This document shows, one piece after another, positions 9,725 through 20,719 of a DNA stretch of 64,000 nt. The notes beneath the pieces were generated by a model. It was not told the origin of the DNA. It was given only the letters and a program-made list of their open reading frames with translations, and searched no databases. Within the stretch, counting starts at the first letter, position 1; the number at the start of each line of letters is the position of its first letter. The DNA is from Diploptera punctata (Eukaryota; Arthropoda; Insecta; Blattodea; Blaberidae): assembly GCA_030220185.1 (NCBI GenBank), contig JASPKZ010004198.1:1797133-1861132 (forward strand), in the 5' to 3' direction. Position numbers and translations under genes: made by a program.

Positions 9725-10146
9725 AAGTCTTACTTCTCATAATACTGTTCAACTGTTTGGTGTGTGCAAACAAAACGAAAGATAGTCATAAGTCTTAACT
9801 TCTCATTATATTTTTCAACTGCTTGTGTGTGAAACCAAAACAAAAGACAGTCAGAAGTCTTACTTCTCATTAAATTATTCAACTGTTTGTGTGTGAAACC
9901 AAAACAAAAGACAGTCATGAGTCTTACTTCTCATTTATGTGTGTAATCAACTGTTTGTGTGTGACACCAAAACAAAAGAGAGTCAGAAATCTTACTTCTC
10001 ATATTTTTCAACTATTTGTGTGTCAAACCAAAACAAAAGACAGAAGTCTTACTTCTCATTATATTATTCAACTGTTTGTATGTGAAACCAAAACAAAAGA
10101 CAGTCGTAAGTCTAACTTCTCATTATACTATGTTGCAAGTCTTACC
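9725..10146 (+). repeat. ~64-bp minisatellite, about seven units
   Basis: Units begin at 9725, 9790, 9855, 9919, 9987, 10044 and 10108 (lengths 57-68). Each has AGTCTTACTTCTCAT, CAACTGTTTGTGTGTGAAA and CCAAAACAAAAGACAG blocks. There are no spacers, so it is not CRISPR-like. 9592-9724 is AT-rich and unassigned. Confidence 0.95.
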
Positions 10147-10527
10147 TTATAGTACATAAAGATCCTGAATCCACTCATAAGTAACATCGGATTTCAATGT
10201 AATGTCGTGCTTCTTGTGGAACTTGGAAGGTGTGATTTACAAGAGTTTGCTCCACAAGGATGTGTAGTCGTTGCAACGACTGGAACGAGTTCATAAAATT
10301 TTGTGGGTCGCGATTTCAAACCGATTGTATCCCATATTGCACAAACAAACATAACATTTAGGATCTGCTACCATTCTAAGCATATAACCCTGATATTACA
10401 CCTGTAGATTACCATCTGTTTTGATCCATGGCTCATTTCTAGCGTGAAATTTTGAGAACATTGAAGCTTTGGAAGTGGGTCCCAATTAATTCTTCGTATA
10501 AAAAACCAGAGATTGGTATTGTCGTGG

Positions 10528-10640
10528 GATGATAATCATTCTTGAAAGATGATAATCATTCTTGAAAGATGATAAACATTCTTGAAAGATGATAATCATT
10601 CTTGAAAGATGATAAACCTTCTTGGAAGATGATAAAGGTA
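10528..10640 (+). repeat. 20-bp tandem repeat, 5.5 units
   Basis: GATGATAATCATTCTTGAAA repeated at 10528, 10548, 10568, 10588, 10608 and in part at 10628, with a few substitutions. The surrounding 10150-10527 and 10641-10760 show nothing else I can name. Confidence 0.95.
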
Positions 10641-10762
10641 TTAGAATCTGATGGTCTCTATTTTGAAAGAACATTTTAATTTCTTAACAGAGAACATTCC
10701 AATTAAATTTTGATAAAAAAGAACGACGTTATAGCCTATATAAGAGAGTATATATAATTACC

Positions 10763-11715
10763 ATAAGTAATGCCACGAGTGATTTCTAAACGTGAGGAGT
10801 GAATTTATCTAGAGAATTTGGAAATCAAGAGTGACATTTGTTAGGACTATTTAACGAATTAAATTAAGCTGTTTACTAACAAATCATTATTTAAATATAG
10901 TTATTTTAAAATATTTATATATTTAACCCTTAAATTCATAATGTATCCTTTTGGATACAACAGTTGGTTCAGTTAATGTAATATTTTAAATAAATCAGAA
11001 GAAAACGAACAAAAAGAAACCAATTAAATTTGTGTAAAATTATACAATATACCTAATAATAACAGTTATACAAGATTCCGTTTTCACTGCGGTCCGCCAC
11101 ATTCAAATAACTAACAGAAGAAATTTGTGTTTTGCCAATTTAAGGGTTTATGTAAACGGCGATGTTTGAAAACAAATGAGAAACGTTTGTTATGCTTCAT
11201 TTGTTCATCATTGCAACCAGATCATGTTATTTATTGCCAAAGGATTGCAATAACGTAAGAATGCACCCTAATAGGGAAAAAATGAAACACTCAAACTATT
11301 TATATAATTAATTTCTGACGTCGTATGATGTAAAAATGTCAATTATATTTTCTGGAACGTAAATTCGTGGGAAATAATACGTTTAAGAAAGTGCAAAGAG
11401 TGTTTTTTTTTGGTGGTATAATCAATTGCTACAAATGTTTTTATATTATATCCCGCAAGCACTATCTGGTTACATACGTGCACTATATATAGCCTACAAT
11501 CTGGTAGCCGTATTTCTTAGAGAGTCAATCGCTGCAAAATAATGCTATGACCTGTTCAGAATATTAAAACGGAAGAGCTTTTTTTTTTAAATATGATACA
11601 CTTAATTGATAAATATCGGGTGAAACTGACTGTGATTGGTTGTAAAACAAGATAGGCCTACAGTGAAACGTGATTGGTCATTGACTTCCATTTGGGACAT
11701 GAGTTAAATAGTCCA
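10763..11715 (+). mobile_element. Element E, copy 1 (unclassified, non-coding, ~950 bp)
   Basis: Starts CATAAGTAATGCCACGAG and ends GCATGAGTTAAATAGTC; the same ends occur at 22230-22990, 42355-42803 and 50886-51586, which fixes the boundaries. No coding capacity. The first ~90 bp form an imperfect foldback, clearest in the 42355 copy. An internal GGACTATTTAAC repeats the far end in inverted orientation. Class unknown; no clear long TIR or TSD. Confidence 0.75.
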
Positions 11716-11764
11716 ATATAAATATAATTACATAACTAACCAACACATTGGCACTATATAGGCA

Positions 11765-11768
11765 TATA

Positions 11769-11801
<33 letters not shown>
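11765..11801. repeat. (TA)n microsatellite
   Basis: Simple dinucleotide tract. Similar tracts are at 12138-12180, 12500-12524, 13349-13391, 14818-14834, 15138-15158, 26323-26357, 33465-33480, 41368-41394, 41670-41697 and 50751-50770. Confidence 0.98.
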
Positions 11802-12135
11802 TAAGCTTGCATTGCTCAATGTTAAAGATTTAATTATAACATCGATAAAGCGTCACTGCTATAAAGTAAAATAAATATTCTCTTTAATTTGTTTACTTGA
11901 TATAGTCAGCTACTAGATGGCAGTGAAGACAGTGTTCTCGCGACATCTAGTAATAATGGAGAGTATAATACATATATAAGAAAAATAAGTGTTTGAATTG
12001 GATTCGCCTGGTAGTGTAATGGATATCACGCTGAGGTACAGACTCAGAGATCCGGGTTCGAATCCCGTCCAGGCATTTATTTTTCTTATCATACCATATT
12101 AAGCTTGCATTGCTCAATGTTAAAGATTTAATTAT

Positions 12136-12137
<2 letters not shown>
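11801..12137 (+). repeat. tRNA-bearing tandem repeat N, first block
   Basis: A ~299-bp unit: an AT-rich body (11801-12000), a tRNA-like segment (12006-12074), a TTTATTTTTCTTATC linker, then the body start again at 12100 (TTAAGCTTGCATTGCTCAATG in both). The related block at 13012-13345 has the same order, so unit-body-unit tandem arrangement is a property of the family. Confidence 0.8.
12006..12074 (+). tRNA. tRNA-like segment inside repeat N
   Basis: GCCTGG/CCAGGC acceptor, CTGAG-GTACAGA-CTCAG anticodon arm and CGGG-TTCGAAT-CCCG T arm. The anticodon position would read ACA, unusual for a functional tRNA. Likely a tRNA-derived repeat head with intact B box (GGTTCGAATCC). Confidence 0.45.
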
Positions 12138-12181
<44 letters not shown>

Positions 12182-12184
<3 letters not shown>

Positions 12185-12480
12185 GTTTTCTTGGGTTTTC
12201 CGCATCTTGGATACAATTTCGGCCTCTGGCCACTGACTCCGACATTTCGGCATGATATCACATGCCATTATCAAGGAATGATAAGTTCGAGTCACAGGTT
12301 TAGGTCTTATATAATAAAATACATAGAGTTTTCGCTGTGGTCCGTTTCCGAAGACGTACACCCATCCATAGTTTAGCTCTTATGTAGTTAAATACCTTCA
12401 GTTTTCAGTGAGGTCCGTTTCCGAAGCCGTACACCCATCTGAGGTTTAGTTCAAAACTTTCATATTCATACTTATATAGG
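12182..12480 (-). mobile_element. PLE-like fragment with decayed hammerhead and 77-bp duplication
   Basis: Lies between two (TA)n tracts. The minus strand has a ribozyme-like motif (12276-12244: UUGAUAA, extra U, strong stem II GGCAUG/CAUGCC, GAAA). The part 12310-12460 is a direct duplication of about 77 bp with GGTCCGTTTCCGAAG in both halves. No coding sequence. Confidence 0.45.
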
Positions 12481-12544
12481 CGAAAATCTGCAGTATAACA
12501 TATATATATATATATATATATATCCTATATGTGCTACATGTAAA

Positions 12545-13010
12545 TATATAGGCCTATTATATAACATCGAATGTGCGTATGTTTCTTATTTATAAACTTC
12601 TAAACCTCTCAACCGATCTTAATGAAAATTTGTACTCACATTTATACAGGTACAGAGAGTGTTTAGTCCCTATCTATTAGGCTCTAAAACCATTAGGTGT
12701 AAGGACTAGGTGTTCACCTGAAACGAAAATTTAAAAATCGCTCTAGTGCTCTCAGTTTTGCGATGTATCACAACGGAACTCAATATATGCTATTAGAACA
12801 AACCGAATTAGATATTATCCAAAAATCAACAAAATCTGATGAGGGCGTTTACCTGAAAACTGAAATTAAAAGCTAACTCTACAAGTCGCCATGTTTGTTT
12901 TGTCACAATGTATAGGGCTACCACTCAGTTTAATTAACGCTTAAATTGGCAATGTATCATGTAAGATGCATTAGTTTCGATGTATTTTTGAACCACTGAA
13001 TCGATCTCTA
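12545..13010. other. Unassigned AT-rich stretch
   Basis: Contains text such as 'CTCAACCGATCTTAATGAAAATTTG', broken here at 20 bases, that looks like a generic insect repeat. I could not place it in a family or find another copy in the window. Confidence 0.3.
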
Positions 13011-13011
13011 T

Positions 13012-13345
13012 AGTCCGGGTTCAAATCCCGTCCAGGCATTTATTTTTCTTATCTAGTCATATTAAACTGCATTGCTCAATGTCAAAAAGGTTTAATTATA
13101 ACTTCGAAAAAAAGTCTCTGCTATAAAGTAACAATATTCTCTTTAATTTGCTTACTTATTATAGTAGCTACTAGGTGGCAGTGGAGACCGAGTTCCCGCT
13201 ACATCTAATAATAATAGAGAATATGTATAAGAAAAATAAATGTTTGTTCTGGATTTGTCTGGTAGCGTAAGTGGTAGCGCACTGAGATATCAACTCAGAG
13301 GTCCGGGTTCAAATCCCGTCCAGGCATTTATTTTCCTTATCTTGT
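13012..13345 (+). repeat. tRNA-bearing tandem repeat N, second block
   Basis: Begins with the 3' part of a tRNA-like segment (GTCCGGGTTCAAATCCCG), runs through the AT-rich body and ends with a complete tRNA-like segment at 13257-13325. The body shares CTAGGTGGCAGTGG with CTAGATGGCAGTG of the first block. Confidence 0.8.
13257..13325 (+). tRNA. tRNA-like segment of repeat N, copy 2
   Basis: CTGAG-ATATCAA-CTCAG anticodon arm and CGGG-TTCAAAT-CCCG T arm. The anticodon position would read ATC. A/B boxes are recognisable. Probably pseudogene-like. Confidence 0.45.
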
Positions 13346-13352
13346 CATATAT

Positions 13353-13390
<38 letters not shown>

Positions 13391-13394
<4 letters not shown>

Positions 13395-14410
13395 GTATTG
13401 TGAACCCTTCTGTTTGAGTGGACCCTGTTAATATCTTCTTTAATTGGTGCTGCCCTCGAACAGAAAATATTTTAACTTCTCTCCCTCATTACCTTTGACG
13501 GCTTCAAGGCCAGTTTCTTTTATTCGTTGTGCGAAGAAGGGTTTATTTGTGATATTTATGAAAATTACCACTTTAAAAGTTTTTCAAGCTAAGAATCAAT
13601 TCTTAATTTCTGCTATTGAATATTACAAATGTTGAAAAAAAAACTCCTAAATATATTATGTAGATGCTGTTTTAATATACTGACGGGTTTGGTTTGATAT
13701 TATGTGACATGGTGGCTGTATAAAATAATTAAACATAACAAAGGAATTTGGTTAATGTGGATCCTCTGGGTCCACTTTACACGAATATTTTTATCAGTGA
13801 GGATGCTATCCGTAAAAATTATTCACTTAATTATTTTTATTTAATATCCTTGTAATTTTACTAAACCCAAAGACCGTCGCTTTCTGCAGTTGAATGACGT
13901 GTGACTGTTATAATCAACAATAATATTTCTGATTGCAGTTAGCTTCTTAATTTTCGATGTAGAGATTGTCCTTCCACTGCCCATAACAGTTATTATAACA
14001 AGTCCAAGCATAAAATCGTATTTTTTTAGATTATCTTGTTGAGGCGAAAGGAAGATAAATTTAACTTTTTTTTTCTTCAAAACATTAAATAAATATCAAC
14101 GCTTTTTATTATGATCAGTCATAAATATTTGCAGATTAATGTGTGCCTGTCTGTAAAAATTAATAGGGTAAATAAACTTAAAAACAGAGTAAAGGCTAAG
14201 ATACACTCTGGGATCCACTTTAACTGAATATGGACCTACCTTCCTTGTAATATAAAAAAGTTTATGAAATATGAAGATGTTTCCATATTTTAATAAAATA
14301 TCAATTAGAACACTGGTGGTATTCACTGTAATTAAACAAAATTCAAATCTCTTAATTAAAAGATGCAAAACAAATTCAAAACAGGGGTCCAAATTACACG
14401 AAGTTCCTAT
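13391..14410 (+). mobile_element. Element Z, copy 1 (TIR-type, non-coding)
   Basis: About 1 kb that recurs inverted at 24849-26062. The right end CACGAAGTTCC is followed by TATATATA. The left end is decayed. Inside, a motif like GGTCCACTTTAACCGAA recurs in both orientations (about 13420, 13767, 14210, 14383). The open frame at 13444-13635 is shared with copy 2 but resembles no protein I know. Lacks the RTE insertion present in copy 2. Confidence 0.7.
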
Positions 14411-14568
14411 ATATATAGTAGGACTTTATTAGACAAAAAGTAAGATATTTACAATATTATTTACAAATATGGGTCGCACGGGCAGTAAGCCGTACGTGCT
14501 GTTGACAGTCCGTTACAATAAAGTAATAATTGGTACTAGTGTAAAGAAAAATAAACAAAAACAGCAAT

Positions 14569-14825
14569 AACATTACAATTACATAAAGAAAACACAATAA
14601 AAATATTACCATTAAATAATAACACAATAGCATTATACACTAAAAACATTAACATTACAATTACATAAAGAAAACACAATAAAAATATTACCATTAAATA
14701 ATAACACAATAGCATTATACACTAAAAACATTAACATTACAATTACATAAAGAAAACACAATAATATTACAATTAAGTAATAACACAATAGCAATAACAT
14801 TACAATTACATAAAGAAAATATATA
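14569..14825 (+). repeat. 82-bp tandem repeat, about three units
   Basis: AACATTACAATTACATAAAG recurs at 14569, 14651 and 14733 (82 bp apart) and again near 14796 after a shortened unit. Confidence 0.9.
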
Positions 14826-14835
14826 TATATATATA

Positions 14836-15137
14836 GGGGCACGCCGCAGCGTAGTGGTTAAGGCACTGCGCTACAAGCCGGAAGGTCGAGGGTTCAAGTC
14901 CCGGTGGGATCAGGATTTTTAAACTGACCCAAACTCTCTGGCGGCACTATGGCCCTGAGGTCGACTCAGCCTCTAACGGAAATGAGTACCAGATGCTTGT
15001 TCTGGGAGTAAAGGCGGCCGTCACGCAGGGCTGACAACCCGGCTGACATCAAGTGCCGATTGTCCAGAAAAAGTGGGAGCCTTAAACCTCCCACTACCCC
15101 AAGGGCCTCCTGAGGCCTGTAGTGGGAATACTTTACT
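14836..15137 (+). mobile_element. tRNA-derived SINE, family X
   Basis: A tRNA-like head (GCAGCGTAGTGGTTAAGGCA as A box; GGTTCAAGTCC as B box, about 14893) is followed by a ~220-bp unrelated body. Flanked on both sides by (TA)n. Single copy in this window. Confidence 0.75.
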
Positions 15138-16010
15138 TATATATATATATATATATAAATTTATTTAGCCGTAGCATCGTACTACGCATATTAGCTATTC
15201 CACAATAAAGAAGTATTATTTATAAATAATATAATGAGGTATTCATTTAGGCCTACTTTCAAAATGTACTAAATAGTTTTTAAATTACACTGGTCAACAT
15301 GATTTTTGTCTCATGAGTGCCAATAGTTGTATTTAATGCAGTTTTTTTTATCGTGTTTTCAAATGTGTATTCGGAATTTCTCCATCACCCACAGTTTTTT
15401 TCATTTCAATTCCAATTAATGGATTTAAATAACTATTTTTTAATAAACTTTTTTCGTCCATTTGTCCATTGTAAAATAAAATCAAATGAGCTAACTCAGG
15501 AGATTTCAGCTATGGAAAAGAGATATCAGCTATGGAAAAGAGATATCAGCTGTGGAAAAGAGATATCAAGGCAAATGGAATCCTAATATGCTGGCCGATT
15601 ATTTTTGGACCATCAAGAGGGATGCTCCACAGGCGAAATATAGCAGAAAATCGTCATTTATTACTTTCTAGGTGAGTCTGAATGTTCGAATATTGTGTAG
15701 TTACGAATGTAGATAATATTAAAGTGTTTGAAATTATAAATTCCTGTCTCTTTGAAACCTTGTGTGATGGAGAAAAACCGATATCATATTTGAATTCAGG
15801 AGAAAAAATGCTATCAGAATCACATATGTTTCTTTCTGAGACTTTTTTTTGCTCAGTGTAATTAACAAAATTCAGAGTTAATTCTATGTTTATATATCAA
15901 TCCAAAACGGTTTAACTGGGGAGAGGATTACATTATAGGTAATGCACTAGGTATAGTCACCAGGCTAGTGGTTTAATTAATCTAACGAAACCATAGCTTC
16001 ATGGTTCCGT
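15138..16010. other. No gene seen; one 20-bp triplicate
   Basis: AT-rich. At 15507-15567 ATATCAGCTATGGAAAAGAG is repeated three times in tandem. No TE family recognised. Confidence 0.6.
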
Positions 16011-16012
16011 AG

Positions 16013-16760
16013 ACTTAAGCTCTCCATAAGTCCCTATCAGGAACTAATGTTTTCCAATCATCCACTGTATAATTCACCTCCTTCAAATCATGATTAATGT
16101 TGTTATCCTACTCATTCTTGGTCTGTCTCCTGGGCGCTTTCCCTATATTTTTCTAAATAAGTTTCCTAACCCCTATTTCATTTCCCATTCCTGACACAAA
16201 TCCTGTTTATCTCAGTGTACATTACACAGGCCTAATTCTTCTTATTACGTCTGATAAATTGGTAGATAGATGAACGGTTTATTAATGTCTTTGACATCGT
16301 TCGATTCCTAATAGCCAATTTTGTCGATCCATCCAATCTACTGGTTGTAGATTTTTTCCCTTTGTGTATATATATATTCCTCACTCCAGGAGGTTTTAGA
16401 TCTTCCTCTGCCTCGTCTTCCCTCAGGTTTCCATTCCAAAACACATTTTGGTAGCCGATCTTCTTCCATTCGCTGGACATATCCGTACCATCTTAATTGC
16501 TGAGTTTTAATATAATCTAAAATAGTGTCTTCAGTCTTCATTTTCTCCCTTATAACAGTTTCTAATTTTTCTTCTTCTTGATTTTCCATAAATAACAAGA
16601 AAATGTAGCTTACTGTTACGTAGATTTTTCTTCATTCACCTCTCGTTGGTCCAAAATTGTTCGTAAGACATTCATTCTTGAATACCGGTACTTGTAATTT
16701 TTTCTCCTCCCTTAAAGTGAGAGACCATGTTTCGGACCCGTAGGCCTATAAAGCAGCTGC
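16013..16760 (-). mobile_element. RTE-A copy interrupted by RTE-D
   Basis: 16013-16246 matches the RTE-A 3' end on the minus strand, and 16606-16760 continues the same element upstream. Between them (16250-16605) lies RTE-D with 'LRWYGYVQRMEEDRLPKCVLEW' (shown in part), GRRGRGR and a TAGATAGAT tail. ATAAAT on both sides may be the target duplication. Confidence 0.75.
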
Positions 16761-16939
16761 TAGAATAACAAATGTATTATTATTCCACAGAATATAAATG
16801 AAACAATATTAATTTTATTTATCCGTTTATTTTATTGTTGATTTAAGGTTTTTAAACTTGAATTGCTATTTTATTTCTAGACCTGTTGGGGTTATAAATG
16901 TAAATTTATTAAAATTTAAAACAATTGAAATTTGTATAC

Positions 16940-17390
16940 AACATTTCTGTTCTTCTACTTAGATGCCACTACTGTGTTATGCGGACCTTGACTCTCCAGT
17001 CGTCTCTATCCTTAGATCTTACATTCCACCCTGTGATTTTACATTTTCTTATTCATTCTACACATCATCCCATCATCCGATTTTTGGTCTTCTTCTTTGT
17101 CTTTTTCCCTAGGGCCAATGATTGATTAACATAAATTCATGAGGACCTCTCTTTTCCTCCATTCTATTCACATGTCCTATCAAATTCCATCTCATAATCC
17201 TTATATGCGACTATATCCATATCCGTTTTTGGTGTTAGATTTCATTGTTAGTCCTTATTCTAACTTTGGCTGGTCCCAATGTCGACCTCAAAATTTTCCT
17301 TAAAAAATGTCTGCATATAGGACACATGTTTTTGCTCCATGAATTACTTTTCTTGCTGCAAGGATAAAATATTTTTATTTCGTTTCAGCT
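16940..17390 (-). mobile_element. Highly eroded LINE 3' fragment
   Basis: Minus-strand text resembles RTE C-terminal sequence (GRP-like and W-rich endings) but the frame is lost. Weak assignment by context with the next element. Confidence 0.3.
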
Positions 17391-17394
17391 CCAA

Positions 17395-17990
17395 GTATTA
17401 TAGATGCTGTGTCCATCTCTTTCGTGGGCGTCCCCGAACTCTTTTTCCTGCTCTTCGTTCATAGTTCAGACTTTTCCTAGGCAATCTGTTGGTATACATT
17501 CTGCAGACATGTTCATAACATTTTCTCCTGTACTCTTCTATTTTATCTGTCAGACTGAACATTTGGAGTTCTGTACGGATATCTTCACTTCGTTTTTTTT
17601 ATCTATTAAAGTATAGCCTATGCTGCCACAAATTGTAAATATTTCATTTCTGCTGCTTCTATTCTTTTAATTGACTGTTTATTCAGAATCCACATTTCTG
17701 AACCATTACAATATTACTGGTACAGTCAATACTTATAAAATTTTAAATGTATTTCTTTTCTTACTTTCTGTGTCAGTGTTTTTTAAGGGTGCCACATAAA
17801 TATTGAAATAATATTTATGTCTTTATCTCTATTATACCCTAAAGATACACCTAGATTATGGAAATATTAGGCCTACTTGTTCTAGCGTTTTGTCATTTAG
17901 TACTATTTTTCATGAGCCTTATAGAACTAAGAGTTTTACGTATATTCTTAATTTTTGTATTTCTCTGTTCCAACTAGCCCAAATAAGAAT
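17395..17990 (-). mobile_element. RTE-B-like fragment
   Basis: Minus strand shows 'GRPRKRW', 'AEMKYLQ', 'IEEYRRKCYEHVCRM' and 'NLGVSLGY' in RTE-B order with several stops and frameshifts. RT C-terminal part only. Confidence 0.65.
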
Positions 17991-18218
17991 AAAAGTGCAA
18001 AATATACTCTGTTTCTTGCACCAATACTAGTTTCTACTTCAGTATAAATTTAATTACTACTTGACAAACATATTTTTAAATATGTGAATAAAAATAAGAA
18101 TGAATATTAATCAACAAAAAAATGGTGTACACAGTACTGACATCCGAATGAGCAAGTGCTTGTGTTCGAGTGCAGTCCAGTTACAGGAATATCGAATACA
18201 TATCGAATATATGCATTG

Positions 18219-18672
18219 CAAAGTTTTTCTTCTTCCTTCCAAGTATTAGGCCAAGGCCTGTTACGATCCTATAGAAAATTTTCCCTCCAGCGTTTCATAG
18301 GACGGCCCAGAGATTCCGGGAAATTCTCATATAAGACTTGAAAGCATAATAATAGTCCCTTCGATTGGTTGCTGGCCAAAGGAAGGCAAGACCAGTGATG
18401 GGGCTGCCATCTTATAGCCTCTGGTCAGGCTTTACTGGAGAAGAAAATAAAGGAAAGAAGAAATGGAAGAAAGGAAAGACTCCCTAGCCATCGGATGCCC
18501 TAATAGCGTCGGGGTCGAAAAAAACAAGAGTTAACCAAGAGAGGTTAGATAGCAAAGTTAAAAGAGTGCAAAACACAAGTAAGTGGAAGAAATGTTTTGC
18601 ACAGCTTGGGCACCTTGTGGTCGCCATCCACATATCCCCTAGATGAGGGCCCCTGAGGTATACAAAGTTTTT
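18219..18672 (-). mobile_element. Composite non-autonomous element K with LINE-H tail, TSD
   Basis: Body 18229-18662, flanked by CAAAGTTTTT at 18219-18228 and 18663-18672. The 3' ~100 bp equal the LINE-H 3' end (also at 35665 and 56550), while the rest is a non-coding body shared only with 56213-56645. Reads as a SINE-like passenger that borrowed a LINE tail. Confidence 0.75.
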
Positions 18673-18745
18673 TACATTTTAATGTGCAATTAAATTAGTA
18701 AAAAAAGTGTCTTGGTGATGGTAACTATATATTATAAACAACCAT

Positions 18746-18795
18746 GTCAAATGTCTTGGAAATGATCTCACACAAGGAGATTGAAACGTCGACTT
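18746..18795 (+). ncRNA. Decayed hammerhead-like motif
   Basis: Stem II GAUCUC/GAGAUU (18764-18782), GAAA (18783-18786), CG, then UC. The 5' core reads UUGGAAA, three changes from CUGAAGA. PLE-end-like context; inactive if real. Confidence 0.35.
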
Positions 18796-18879
18796 GTATA
18801 AATTTATTTTTTGACTGAGATAAGAATTAATAATTGTTATTTTTATATTGTATACTTACTATTATTTTTTCTCTCATAA

Positions 18880-19735
18880 TATTATTCATCATCATCATCC
18901 ATGCAAGTATTAGGCCGTGTGGCCTCTTACGGTCTCAAAGAGGAGTTTTCCATCCAGCGCTTTTTTGGACGTCCCAGCGAACTTTTGCCTTGGGTGCAGT
19001 GGCGAAATATGGCATTTGGAATTCTATGAGACGGCATTTGTTGAAGATGGGCTTTCCAGTTTTTCTGGTAGTTTTGTATATGGTGAAGAATGGGTTCTAC
19101 ATCCAACTCTTCCATAATTTCCTCATTTCTTTTATGGTCCCACTTTGTGTAGCCTGCTGTACGACGTATAAATCGCATCTCATTTATAAATCGCATCTCA
19201 TTTGCTGTTTATTCGGCTTTCATCTCTTCTTCGTATTGTCCATGCTTCACTACCATATCTTAATACTGGTCTTGTGAGAACCTTATAAAGCCGTAATCTT
19301 GTGTTCTTCTGTTCTAAAGATGGTTTCATTATACTGTTAATTATCCGCGTTGTTTTTGTAAAATTTGTGATTTTCTTTGATATATCAGCTTCATCTTGAA
19401 ATGTTACATTATAACCCAAATAATTTAATTTGTTTACTCCTTCTAAAATTTCATCATCCAAAATAATTTTGTTAGGTATAGGGTATTTCCCACAAAAGGC
19501 CATCATTTTAGTTTTCTTTGTATTGATTTCCATAGTGTACCTTTTTGCAATTATATTAAAATTGTGTATAGAATATTGTAAATCTGTTTCTGTTGGAGCT
19601 ATTAATACCAAACCATCTGAAAAAAGCAAAGGGTCTATTTTATGGTTTCTATTAATTTGGATAGAACCGTGTCTCATCTGTCGCCAATCTTGGAGTATTC
19701 TATCCATGTTTATGATAAAAATTGCTTTCAAGTCT
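18880..19735 (-). mobile_element. RTE-H LINE fragment with altered RT active site
   Basis: Minus-strand RT C-terminal half. The motif C position reads FSDG (19623-19612) instead of F/YADD, so the second catalytic Asp is Gly. Follows with 'LNYLGYNVTF', 'YGSEAWTI', 'RTAGYTKWD', 'SLGRPKKRW'. One frameshift near 19200 next to an 18-bp in-frame-length duplication. 3' end has an (ATC/GAT)n tail at about 18888-18900. Confidence 0.8.
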
Positions 19736-19737
19736 CA

Positions 19738-19786
<49 letters not shown>

Positions 19787-19811
19787 GTTATTATTATTAT
19801 TATTATTATTG

Positions 19812-19848
<37 letters not shown>
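19738..19848. repeat. (TTA)n microsatellite
   Basis: Simple trinucleotide tract. Others of the same kind: 20298-20333, 32663-32867, 33554-33592, 34063-34111, 34880-34956, 35157-35315, 35481-35617, 47393-47450, 47779-47826, 53034-53080, 56137-56212 and 56637-56683. The poly-Leu, poly-Ile and poly-Tyr frames in them are not genes. Confidence 0.98.
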
Positions 19849-20285
19849 TCAACCGGTATCATGGCAGCTGCCGACGTCTTCCGGAAATCAATCGTCATTC
19901 CTCTCTGTCTATCCATTGATCTTCCTCCATTCCTCTGATATTCATAGCTGCTTGTACTCCTTCTATCCAAGTTTTCTTCGGTCTTCCTCTCTTCCTCCTT
20001 TCCATTGGGATCCATCCCATAACAATTTTTGGCAATCATTGCTCTGGCATTCTTTTGACATGACCATACCACTGTAATCTTTTCTTTTCTATAATGTTTA
20101 TGATATCCGGCTCCTCTTGTACACCCATAATTTCCCTTATTTCTTTACTTCGTGTCCTATCCATTCTAGATTTTCCAGCTGATCTTCTTAAAACACCCAT
20201 TTCTGTACTTAAAATTCTTTTCATTTCCCTGGTAGGAATTTGCCAGACTTCAGCACCATATGTTAAAATGCTCTGAATTATGGTT
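19849..20285 (-). mobile_element. RTE-J LINE 3' fragment
   Basis: Minus strand: 'TEMGVLRRSAGKSRMD', 'LQWYGHVKRMPEQ', then after a frameshift 'IVMGWIPMERRKRGRP'. The 3' end merges into the (TTA)n tract, which may be its tail. Confidence 0.75.
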
Positions 20286-20295
20286 TGATATATTT

Positions 20296-20337
<42 letters not shown>

Positions 20338-20360
20338 TTTTATTAATATTATATTTTTAT

Positions 20361-20718
20361 TGTCCACCGCTGTGGTCTCGAGGTAGCGTGCTGCCTTGTC
20401 ACGCAACGGGCCCGGGTACGATCCCCGGTCGGGGCAGTTTTTCTGGGTGAGGTTTTTATCGGGGTTTTTCTTCACCTGTAAGACAAATGTCAGGAAAACT
20501 TTAAGGCCCAAACGGTCTCCGAAATCATATGGCCATCATCCTTATCATTATCATCCTTACCATTATCATCATCATCATCATCATCATCCTTCACCGGTGT
20601 GGAAAGCAACGGGAAGCTACCACACCTACACAATTCCCTAGTAAAGCTGCAAGCATAGCATGAAAATGCTATGATTGCAGTGAAGGACCTGCCTTCGGGC
20701 AGAATTACTATGGATGGA
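20361..20718 (+). mobile_element. tRNA-derived SINE, family S, copy 1 (full length)
   Basis: tRNA-like head with B box GGGTACGATCCCCGG (about 20412), central (CAT)n stretch, and the 3' block CTATGATTGCAGTGAAGGAC...GGGCAGAATTACTATGGATGG. Sits inside a 17-bp tandem repeat (TTTTTATTAATATTATA) present on both sides. Family S has about nine copies in the window. Confidence 0.9.
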
Positions 20719-20719
20719 T

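Noticed and set aside
9725..10146. Regularly spaced repeats that could be taken for a CRISPR array
   Set aside because: Units are contiguous ~64-bp minisatellite copies without variable spacers, in a eukaryotic context.
12006..13325. Functional tRNA genes in the N repeats
   Set aside because: Improbable anticodons, weak acceptor pairing and repeat context favour tRNA-derived repeats.
18834..19277. 147-codon plus-strand frame
   Set aside because: Antisense shadow of the RTE-H C-terminal domain.
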